A DNA stretch of 50,334 nt from an uncultured Prevotella sp. Its GTDB lineage: Bacteria > Bacteroidota > Bacteroidia > Bacteroidales > Bacteroidaceae. Each line of letters begins with the position of its first letter. Position 1 is the first letter of the stretch. Positions 28,310-36,391 of this stretch are shown here, piece by piece. The notes beneath the pieces were generated by a model. It did not search any database and was not told the origin of the DNA. It was given only the letters and a program-made list of their open reading frames with translations. The stretch is taken from assembly GCA_900314935.1 (NCBI GenBank), contig OMXE01000019.1:1-50334 (forward strand), in the 5' to 3' direction. A program made the position numbers and the translations under genes.

Positions 28310-29035
28310 ATGAAACAAGAAATATTCTCTATTTTTGTAGACAATATAATAACTGCGTTTTATTTAGATACGGCAAAGCGGCGGATGGAACTGTATCTGG
28401 ATGACTACTGGGATAATGAGAAAAAGGAAACAGTTTACGGTCCTTGTTGTTTCACGATTTGGGGTTGGGAAGAAGCTACTTGGATAGAAAAAGGTGTTAA
28501 CCATGTTTCATCATTGCTTCCATTAACAGATATTTTTAGTCCTTTGACAGAGATTTACGATATGGACTTGACTGATGGCCTGTTGACAATAGAAGCTGTA
28601 CAGGAGAACTATATGGTTCCCACTATGTACTTTAAGAACTGCTCCTTTTCTTTTGGACATGTCGATATGTCCCATCACATTAACGTATTCCTATCTACAG
28701 TTCCAGACACTATTCTTAAGCGGGATTGCTCAGATTTAGTGATACCCAAGGTAAACAATATAGATGAATTATTGATAAGTTTTGATAAAATACTAAGAAT
28801 ACCACGTCATTATACTCTAACGTGGGATAATCTTGAGGAATTCCTTTACGGTAGGGATTTTTCACAATGCGATGTATTGTTGCTCCATCATGAAAATATT
28901 TCACAAATGTCCGATAGTGATTTGAAGCTATATGCAGATCTCATTAGAAGATGCAATCGTAACAATAACCATTGTTACTTCATCTTTAATGAGCATGATT
29001 ATCAACTGATGACGCATTTAATGAATAATTCATAA
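28310..29035 (+). CDS. Barstar-family protein with extra N-terminal domain, probable immunity protein
   Basis: The 241-residue protein has two parts. Residues about 148-241 follow the barstar fold: NNIDELLISFDKILRIP, then HYTLTWDNLEEFLYG (equivalent to the P-x-Y-x-G-x-N-L-D-A-L-W-D helix of barstar), and a last FIFNEHD strand. Barstars bind and block barnase-type RNases. The N-terminal part (1-140), with WGWEEATWIEKGVNH and many aromatics, is not recognised. No signal peptide, so it is cytosolic. No partner toxin gene is in the window. Codon and base use is clearly more AT-rich than in the flanking housekeeping genes, which suggests acquisition. 19 nt separate it from the next gene. Confidence 0.7.
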   Translation: MKQEIFSIFVDNIITAFYLDTAKRRMELYLDDYWDNEKKETVYGPCCFTIWGWEEATWIEKGVNHVSSLLPLTDIFSPLTEIYDMDLTDGLLTIEAVQENYMVPTMYFKNCSFSFGHVDMSHHINVFLSTVPDTILKRDCSDLVIPKVNNIDELLISFDKILRIPRHYTLTWDNLEEFLYGRDFSQCDVLLLHHENISQMSDSDLKLYADLIRRCNRNNNHCYFIFNEHDYQLMTHLMNNS

Positions 29036-29053
29036 GATTAGCATAGTTTCCAA

Positions 29054-29386
29054 ATGAAAATTACAATTCGTATTCCCAAGTATGATCCGTTGAAAGTGGA
29101 ACATTATACCAACGCTGATGGAGAAACAATAACTCTTGTTGGTGGATTAGAAAGTGAATGGGAGGTTGGTTATCAAATCTCATCATTCATAGATAAGAAT
29201 GCATTATGTATTCAGGCTAATAAGAGTGGACTCATCTCCTTGGCCAATCAATGTCTTAGCCTTGCTCAAGAAAGCGTTTACGATGGACATCATATACATC
29301 TTGATGAATGGAATGCATTCGATGATGAAAACTCTCCTGGTATAATTATAGAAAAGACTCAGGATCCCATTAAATACCTAAAGTGA
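29054..29386 (+). CDS. Imm32-like small immunity protein, first copy
   Basis: A 110-residue cytosolic protein. Its C-terminal half contains ALCIQANKSGLISLANQCLS followed by DGHHIHLDEWNAF, a pattern like Imm32-type immunity proteins (i-x-G/A-N-x-x-GL-x-x-LA, then H-x-HLD). It is paralogous to the next gene, with which it shares the GLxSLAxxxxxLAQExVxDG core. Its stop codon overlaps the start of the second copy (TGATG), so the two are translationally coupled. Family assignment is from motif reading only. Confidence 0.6.
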   Translation: MKITIRIPKYDPLKVEHYTNADGETITLVGGLESEWEVGYQISSFIDKNALCIQANKSGLISLANQCLSLAQESVYDGHHIHLDEWNAFDDENSPGIIIEKTQDPIKYLK

Positions 29387-29658
29387 TGGAAAAGGAAATA
29401 GAAATAACTCTCGAAATATCTGATGTCACAAATGCTGGAGAAACGGCATTTAGTATGATTAAGGACTCGGAACTATCCGTAACCCTATCCGATGAAGAAT
29501 TCCTTATTGCTGGCAACAATCAAGGCCTGCTTTCACTTGCTGCATGTTTTATGGGTCTTGCCCAAGAAGGTGTCCCCGATGGAACTTCCATTCGGTTAAC
29601 AGACAAGAACGGTTTGTTGAAAGGTTCATTGGATCTGATGATCATTAAGAAAGAATAG
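29386..29658 (+). CDS. Imm32-like small immunity protein, second copy
   Basis: A 90-residue protein related to its upstream neighbour: FLIAGNNQGLLSLAACFMGL and QEGVPDGTSIRLTDKNG align with it, though the H-x-HLD motif is degenerate (SIRLTD). The ATG at 29386 is used; GTG at 29383 is in frame, but the TGATG overlap favours the ATG. The divergence between the pair suggests distinct toxin targets or relaxed constraint on this copy. Confidence 0.6.
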   Translation: MEKEIEITLEISDVTNAGETAFSMIKDSELSVTLSDEEFLIAGNNQGLLSLAACFMGLAQEGVPDGTSIRLTDKNGLLKGSLDLMIIKKE

Positions 29659-29664
29659 ACGATA

Positions 29665-29678
29665 CCTCACACGGGGAC
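29665..29678. repeat. CTCACA repeat, copy 2 (between immunity genes and lipoprotein)
   Basis: CCTCACACGGGGAC is identical to the left arm of copy 3 at 30142. The right arm is degenerate here (TATGAG at 29691). Confidence 0.7.
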
Positions 29679-29691
29679 TCTTATCATAAGT

Positions 29692-30168
29692 ATGAGAAAA
29701 AGAATAACTAATATATTGTTTGTGTTGTCCTGTATAACAATTCTCTCGACAAGCTTCTCTTCATGTTTCCTGATGTGTGACGTGGTAGAGAAGGATAATT
29801 CGGGGCAATTGATACAGCTGGTGGAGCATGGGGGAAGGAACCTGTTGAGTAATGTTGCACTCTCTGATAGTAGAGTATATCGGCCGACCCGTGAACATCA
29901 TATCATCTATGTTGCCGTTGATTCACGGGAAGAATACCTATTACATAAAGATCAGTTATCCGTTAAATGCAATGGAAAAAAGAAGAAGTACTCAATTCTC
30001 GTTGATGATCCAACGGGCAAAACTTTGGTAAAAAAGAAGAGTAAGGCGATAAGTCTTAATAAGGGAAGGAATCGCTTTCAGTTATGGTTCAAGTCGCGCA
30101 GAACAACCAATGATTCCATTGACATAGAAGTAGTGTTACCACCTCACACGGGGACAGTCCCTCTGTGA
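29692..30168 (+). CDS. Uncharacterised lipoprotein
   Basis: A 158-residue protein with a lipoprotein signal (lipobox FSSC, Cys25) and a basic, Lys-rich mature part (KCNGKKKKYS, KKKSKAISLNKGRNRF). No family recognised. It is AT-rich like the immunity genes ahead of it, and lies between copies 2 and 3 of the CTCACA repeat. The last residues, PPHTGTVPL, and the stop codon are encoded by copy 3 itself, so the original C-terminus may have been lost or extended. Confidence 0.65.
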   Translation: MRKRITNILFVLSCITILSTSFSSCFLMCDVVEKDNSGQLIQLVEHGGRNLLSNVALSDSRVYRPTREHHIIYVAVDSREEYLLHKDQLSVKCNGKKKKYSILVDDPTGKTLVKKKSKAISLNKGRNRFQLWFKSRRTTNDSIDIEVVLPPHTGTVPL

Positions 30169-30169
30169 G
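30142..30169. repeat. CTCACA hairpin repeat, copy 3 (end of lipoprotein gene)
   Basis: CTCACA (30143-30148), GGGAC (30151-30155), one-base loop, GTCCC (30157-30161), TGTGAG (30164-30169): a two-part stem with a 2-nt internal mismatch. The lipoprotein stop codon lies in the right arm. Confidence 0.8.
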
Positions 30170-30174
30170 CTATG

Positions 30175-30202
30175 ACCATTTTCCCGACGTCGGGAAAATG
30201 GT
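30175..30202. terminator. Perfect 28-nt palindrome, bidirectional terminator
   Basis: ACCATTTTCCCGAC joined to its exact reverse complement with centre GACGTC, followed by TTTC. It lies between the convergent lipoprotein and ORF6N remnant and can end both transcripts. Its core TTCCCGACGTCGGGAA resembles the two palindromes at 31056-31092. Confidence 0.75.
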
Positions 30203-30680
30203 TTTCGATAGAATTGCCTGTCACAAAGTGACTTAGTGAGGTATGGAGGTTTTCTTAAACCCATCTTGATGGAATTGGATATCACAATTTGTGATTTCCA
30301 TTCTTCTATATCTTCCTTGTTCATCTGAAACATAAAATCAGGCGGGAAACGCCTTAAATTTCGCTTTACCTTTTGATTTAACGTCCTGGTCTCCACTCCG
30401 TAAAGCTCTGCCAAGTCCCTATCCATCATTATTTTTTGACCACGAATCACATATATTCTGCTTTGAATATATGCCAACAAATCTTCTTTTTTGATGATGT
30501 TAATCATAATCTTAAATTTAAAAGTTATACAAAAACTTGTGCAAAGATAGTTGTTTCTACCGAAACCGCCAACCGTTTTGACTAATTACTTGCAAAGAAA
30601 AAGAAGAATTCCTTGGTTCCTTTGAGTAATAAGAACAAACAGAAGAAACAAAATAGAAACGGAAAAATATGCTTTTTCTC

Positions 30681-30963
30681 AAGACCTAACGTTGAAAATA
30701 GTTAATTGTCTCATTTAGAATGATTTATAAGCAAAAGAGGTGCTTAAAGACCTAACCTAAGACCTAACATAAACCTAACAAAGACCTAACATCAAACCTA
30801 ACATCCAACTGATGACCCAAATCAGATACAAAGCAACTACATGTTAGGTCTCATGTTACCTTTATGTTAGGTCTTTGTTAGGTTTATGTTAGGTCTTTAT
30901 GCCCCCTTTTTGATTCTAAGTTGCATAGAATCAAACATTTAAGTATTTGGGATGTTAGGTCTT
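30681..30963. repeat. CCTAAC array forming a large cruciform
   Basis: CCTAAC words recur six times on the plus strand (30681-30805) and about five times on the minus strand (30841-30963). Within them 30759-30792 and 30864-30897 are perfect 34-nt inverted repeats separated by 71 nt. Together the arms make a stem of 34 bp or more. Confidence 0.85.
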
Positions 30964-31055
30964 TCGAAAAACGAGAAAATTCTCGAAAAATGCTGAGCCA
31001 AATTACAAATTCACCAGAACACAATGAAGAGAGTTTCCTGCCATAAAACAAGTTG

Positions 31056-31092
31056 TTCCCAACGTGGGAATAAAATGTTCCCAACGTGGGAA
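31056..31092. repeat. Tandem TTCCCAACGTGGGAA palindromes
   Basis: Two identical 15-nt near-palindromes at 31056-31070 and 31078-31092 with a 22-nt period (two helical turns). The period suits cooperative protein binding. The core resembles 30181-30196. Confidence 0.65.
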
Positions 31093-31226
31093 TAAATGGA
31101 AACCCTCTTAGTTTAGGTTCATCGTATCTAGTTGATGATGTCTGATGCTGTTGTTTCTACAGAAACCGCCAACCGTGGGTCGTGTCCCAAGGCGATTAAA
31201 AAATGAAAAGAAAAGTAAACATATTA

Positions 31227-31260
31227 ACAGAGGGATGTAACAAAAGAACCATCCCTCTGT
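31227..31260. terminator. Long hairpin in gene-free region
   Basis: ACAGAGGGATG (31227-31237) and CATCCCTCTGT (31250-31260), an 11-bp stem with a 12-nt loop, followed by CATTTTAATATT. It may act alone or with the next hairpin as a double terminator. Confidence 0.65.
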
Positions 31261-31274
31261 CATTTTAATATTGA

Positions 31275-31304
31275 GGGTGTGTCAAAATAGACACACCCTT
31301 TTTT
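31275..31304. terminator. Strong terminator with plus-strand T-run
   Basis: GGGTGTGTC (31275-31283), loop AAAATA, GACACACCC (31290-31298), then six T's. On the plus strand it is a classic intrinsic terminator although no plus-strand gene is recognised upstream after 30168. On the minus strand it follows the 31320-32087 lipoprotein gene. Confidence 0.85.
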
Positions 31305-31319
31305 GTATATGGCCGCCAA

Positions 31320-32087
31320 CTACAGCCCATATTGCTTCTTTACCTTCTCGGCTTCTTTTTGAATCTTCTTTTTCATTTCCGGGTCATTTTCAATCTTCTT
31401 GAAGGCTTCTTCGGCATCGTTCATGGTGTCGTCCAAACTCTTCTGCATACCTTTGTTGATGCTTACGCCATAGCCACGGCCCACATACTCGAAGGGCTTT
31501 CGGTCTTCATTAGGCTCAGCCTTCCTCTCCAAAGCAGAAACGCTTACATCATAGAATTCACCGTCCTTCAGGATAGCCCATGAATAGCCACCAGTATAGG
31601 CATTGACACCCAAGATTTCCGTGTAGCCACCCTTCAGCACCTCGTCTATCGACTTTTCCTCCATGGCTCCTTCCTTGGTGTCCTTGCCACTCAGCAGGAA
31701 GCCGTACACATTCTTTCCGCCTTCGGAGGCCTTGGCTGTCGCAGCATAGATTTTGCGAACGAAACCTTCAATTTGTTCTGGTGTGTAGCGGCCTTCAGGG
31801 TCGATGAAACGTGCTGATACTTCCGACTTGTCACCCTTGAAGGTATATTTGCCAGACTCGTCGTATTTGAAGTCTGGCTCCAGTTCCTTGAAGTCGATGC
31901 CATAAGTCTTGTCAAAATAGTATATGGCTGCATCCTTAGAGTACTTCTCGCCAGTGAACTCTTCGCTCTTGGCATTCTCTTTTTTCTCGGAGTCGGCACT
32001 GTCGGCCTTCTTCGCATCCTTACTTCCGCAGGCAGCCACAATCAGGAGGGCTGTCAGCAGCATTGTTACATTGATCAGTTTTTTCAT
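31320..32087 (-). CDS. Uncharacterised lipoprotein with charged coiled-coil C-terminus
   Basis: A 255-residue lipoprotein: signal peptide with lipobox VAAC (Cys20), then a Lys/Ser/Glu-rich linker (SKDAKKADSADSEKKENAKS). A globular middle follows, containing FDKTYGIDF and GYTEILGVNAYTGGYSW, and a highly charged helix ends the protein (PEMKKKIQKEAEKVKKQYG). No family recognised. The ATG at 32087 is used because a promoter (32141-32172) lies just upstream; longer frames have no signal peptide. Envelope location is expected. Confidence 0.75.
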   Translation of the reverse strand: MKKLINVTMLLTALLIVAACGSKDAKKADSADSEKKENAKSEEFTGEKYSKDAAIYYFDKTYGIDFKELEPDFKYDESGKYTFKGDKSEVSARFIDPEGRYTPEQIEGFVRKIYAATAKASEGGKNVYGFLLSGKDTKEGAMEEKSIDEVLKGGYTEILGVNAYTGGYSWAILKDGEFYDVSVSALERKAEPNEDRKPFEYVGRGYGVSINKGMQKSLDDTMNDAEEAFKKIENDPEMKKKIQKEAEKVKKQYGL

Positions 32088-32140
32088 AAAATCAAGTTGT
32101 TCTAATGATTGAAAGATATATGTTTTATAGATTTCGGCTA

Positions 32141-32172
32141 CAAATATAGATATTATATTCAAAAGTTCCAAA
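32141..32172 (-). promoter_or_regulatory. Promoter of the 31320-32087 lipoprotein
   Basis: On the minus strand TTTG (32169-32172) and TATATTTG (32141-32148) with 20 nt spacing. Confidence 0.7.
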
Positions 32173-32203
32173 TAATAGACCTTTTTTTTACAAAAGCAAT
32201 AGG

Positions 32204-32335
32204 TATCTTTGCATGTCCACGTGGCCATTGGCTTTGAAAGTGACGCCCTCGGGGTATAGCGAAGGGTGCGGCCTACCATCCTTGAATGACAGGGCCAAAG
32301 ACAGGGGTGAAGGGATGTGGATTACTATTAAATAA
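32204..32335 (+). other. Orphan promoter box with a 40-codon ORF
   Basis: TATCTTTG (32204-32211) on the plus strand points into a gene-free stretch. One base after it an ATG (32213) opens a 40-codon frame ending in TAA at 32333-32335 (N-terminus MSTWPLALKV, C-terminus GEGMWITIK). The box is too close for this ATG to be in the transcript unless initiation is upstream, so the segment may instead be a small RNA (it has CGCCCTCG/CGAAGGGTGCG complementarity near 32249-32274), or chance. Confidence 0.25.
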
Positions 32336-32349
32336 GGAATGGGAGCAGG

Positions 32350-34579
<2,230 letters not shown>

Positions 34580-34588
34580 TCATACGAT

Positions 34589-34624
34589 GGTACGGGGGTG
34601 CAATGGTGTATTCCCGTACCTTCG
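34589..34624 (+). terminator. Hairpin after the esterase, overlapping a weak promoter box
   Basis: GGTACGGG (34589-34596) and CCCGTACC (34613-34620) with a 16-nt loop. The right arm is also part of TACCTTCG (34617-34624), one mismatch from a -7 box for the regulator gene. The site may attenuate readthrough and start the next transcript. Confidence 0.5.
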
Positions 34625-34650
34625 CTTTTACCTTCAATAAATACTAATCT

Positions 34651-36186
34651 ATGACCAAGTATTACTGGCTTGTAGCTCTATTAATGCTAACCCTGTCATC
34701 GTGTTCCCAAGGCGGGAAACGATATACGATAGGGGTGTCGCAATGCTCTGAGGATATCTGGCGCGAGAAACAGAACGCAGAGCTGCGGATGGGCGCTTAT
34801 TTCCACGACAACGTGGAACTGAAGTTCGCCGCAGCCTACGACAGTGATGCGCGTCAGGTGCAGCAGATCGACAGTCTGATAAACGAGGGTATCGACCTCT
34901 TGATTGTGGCTCCTAATCAGGTGAACACCATTTCACCGGCCATCGACAGGGCCTACGACAAGGGTATTCCCGTGATTGTGTTCGAGCGCAAGACAGGTTC
35001 GCAGAAATATACCGCCTTTATCAGTGCCGACAACTACGAGATGGGGCATGTGATGGGCGAGTATATTGTTTCGCGTCTTCACGGCAAGGGAAATGTACTC
35101 GAGATCAAAGGTCTTGCGGGCTCTTCACCTGCCATAGAGCGCCACAACGGTTTCATGGACGCCATCAAGGACGAGCCTGGCATTAAGGTGGTGGGTTCGT
35201 TGCAAGGTGACTGGACCGAGGAAACGGCTTGCCAGATTTCCAAACAGTGGCTGGCAGCCAATGAGGGAGTGCCTGTCGACTTGGTGTTCGGTGCTAACGA
35301 CCGCACGGCCATGGGTGCCCGTGAGGCATTAGGGGAGAAGCCCCTCTACTGCGGAATCGACGGCCTGCCAGGCAAGAACGGAGGTATCCAGCTGGTACGC
35401 GACTCGCTGCTCGACGCTTCGTTTATCTACCCCACCCATGGCGACCAGCTCATGGATTTGGCCATACGTATTCTGGAAGGACAGCCCTATGAGAAAGAGA
35501 CCATGCTGATGTCGGCCCTTGTAACGCACGACAATGCCAAGGTGCTGCTTATGCAGAGTGAGGAAATGATGAAACAGGCGAGTCAGCTGGACCAGTTGCA
35601 CGAAATGGCCGATGGCTATCTGGAAGAACTTGGAGCACAGCGTTTGGTAAACTGGCTGGCCTTGGGTTTCATCTTCCTCCTCGTAGGACTGTTCGTACTC
35701 TTCTACCTCTATCATCTCCGTAAGATTGCCCTGCAGAGAGAGCGTGTGATGCGTACGTTGTGGAACATGCAACCAGACAGCATTTCTGTTGGTCATGAAC
35801 AGAACGAGGAGTCGGCAGCCGCTGCCTTGCCTACAGATACGGAGGAGCAGGAAGAAGATGAGCCTGTCAATGTCTCTCTCTTCATCACCCGATTCAAGGA
35901 AGTGGTGGAAGCTCGCTTGGAGGACAGTGATGTAGGTGTGGAGGAACTGGCAGCCGACATGAGTCTTAGTCGGGTGCAACTCTACCGCAAGGTGAAGGCA
36001 GTAACAGGATCTTCGCCTGTTGAACTGTTGCGTACCTCCCGATTGAACCGTGCTTACCAGCTGCTGCTCACCTCCGATATGAGCGTCAGCGAGGTGGCCT
36101 ATGCTGTTGGCTTCACCGCCCCCAGCTACTTTACCAAATGTTTCAAGGAAGAATACGGTATGGTGCCGGGAGATATTAGGAAGTGA
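34651..36186 (+). CDS. Transmembrane one-component regulator: periplasmic sugar-binding domain + AraC DNA-binding domain
   Basis: The 511-residue protein has an N-terminal signal with lipobox-like LSSC (Cys18) and a type I periplasmic-binding domain of the ribose/fructose kind (about 25-290: YTIGVSQC, LLIVAPNQVNTISPAID, GIPVIVFERK, VFGANDRTAMG). Next come a helical stalk, one membrane helix (332-356), an acidic linker and an AraC-type double HTH (about 408-511: VGVEELAADMSLSRVQLYRK, VSEVAYAVGFTAPSYFTKCF). Hybrid two-component regulators of Bacteroides fructan loci, such as BT1754, share the periplasmic and AraC ends but have a histidine kinase and receiver between them. Those are absent here. 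It probably senses fructose and switches on the susC operon directly. Confidence 0.85.
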   Translation: MTKYYWLVALLMLTLSSCSQGGKRYTIGVSQCSEDIWREKQNAELRMGAYFHDNVELKFAAAYDSDARQVQQIDSLINEGIDLLIVAPNQVNTISPAIDRAYDKGIPVIVFERKTGSQKYTAFISADNYEMGHVMGEYIVSRLHGKGNVLEIKGLAGSSPAIERHNGFMDAIKDEPGIKVVGSLQGDWTEETACQISKQWLAANEGVPVDLVFGANDRTAMGAREALGEKPLYCGIDGLPGKNGGIQLVRDSLLDASFIYPTHGDQLMDLAIRILEGQPYEKETMLMSALVTHDNAKVLLMQSEEMMKQASQLDQLHEMADGYLEELGAQRLVNWLALGFIFLLVGLFVLFYLYHLRKIALQRERVMRTLWNMQPDSISVGHEQNEESAAAALPTDTEEQEEDEPVNVSLFITRFKEVVEARLEDSDVGVEELAADMSLSRVQLYRKVKAVTGSSPVELLRTSRLNRAYQLLLTSDMSVSEVAYAVGFTAPSYFTKCFKEEYGMVPGDIRK

Positions 36187-36239
36187 CAAGTTACAAGTAA
36201 TAAGTGACAAGTTACAAGTAATAAGTGACAAGTTACAAA
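36181..36239. repeat. 21-nt tandem repeat (2.8 copies)
   Basis: Unit AAGTGACAAGTTACAAGTAAT starting at 36181, 36202 and 36223 (last copy partial). The first unit includes the regulator's stop codon. Probably slippage-derived. Confidence 0.8.
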
Positions 36240-36244
36240 TAGCA

Positions 36245-36308
36245 AATATCGTTCATTCTATGGCAAAAATGTTACATGCAACATAATTTGCACGGGATGA
36301 ACGATATT
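36245..36308. promoter_or_regulatory. Inverted repeat, candidate operator of the fructan operon
   Basis: AATATCGTTCAT (36245-36256) and its exact reverse complement ATGAACGATATT (36297-36308) are 40 nt apart, just upstream of the susC promoter. The spacer holds a second dyad (TGTTACATGCAACA). Arms centred about 52 nt apart, close to five helical turns, could be bound by a dimer of the AraC-type regulator encoded next door. Confidence 0.6.
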
Positions 36309-36334
36309 TTTATGCCTTCACACGTGTTAGTTGA

Positions 36335-36342
36335 TACTTTTG
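36335..36342 (+). promoter_or_regulatory. susC operon promoter (-7 TACTTTTG)
   Basis: TACTTTTG lies 49 nt ahead of the susC ATG. No good -33 TTTG is visible 19-20 nt upstream, fitting an activator-dependent promoter. Confidence 0.6.
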
Positions 36343-36391
36343 CAACATATTTCAACAATTAGCAAAGTATTAACTAAAAACGTAAAAGCAA

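Larger units (their letters stand above)
30136..30507 (-). pseudogene. Truncated ORF6N-domain gene
   Basis: Residues 1-89 match the ORF6N domain (IYVIRGQKIMMDRDLAELYG, RRFPPDFMFQM, then SIKMGLRKPPY), found in phage antirepressor-like and chromosomal Bacteroidetes proteins of about 170-200 residues. In intact proteins KPPY continues as A-F-T-E-Q-G; here it changes to LTKSLCDRQ and ends after 123 codons in the repeat and hairpin zone at 30142-30202. The break falls at the bases TACCTCAC on the minus strand, the same word that begins the CTCACA repeat. A promoter (CAAAGATA on plus, 30542-30549) is intact. Confidence 0.75.
30550..31176. repeat. 27-nt direct repeats exactly 600 nt apart
   Basis: 30550-30576 and 31150-31176 agree at 26 of 27 positions (GTTGTTTCTAC, then C or A, then GAAACCGCCAACCGT). 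The left copy abuts the -7 box of the ORF6N remnant. The enclosed 573 nt contain no supported gene but have strong inverted repeats. The organisation suggests an inserted or duplicated non-coding element. Confidence 0.8.

Noticed and set aside
28256..30169. A classical integron cassette array with attC sites
   Set aside because: The CTCACA repeats lack the GTTRRRY core and no integron integrase is present; only the cassette-like layout is similar.
30681..30963. CRISPR array
   Set aside because: The repeated unit is only 6-9 nt, spacers are 3-5 nt, copies occur on both strands as an inverted pair, and no cas genes are near.
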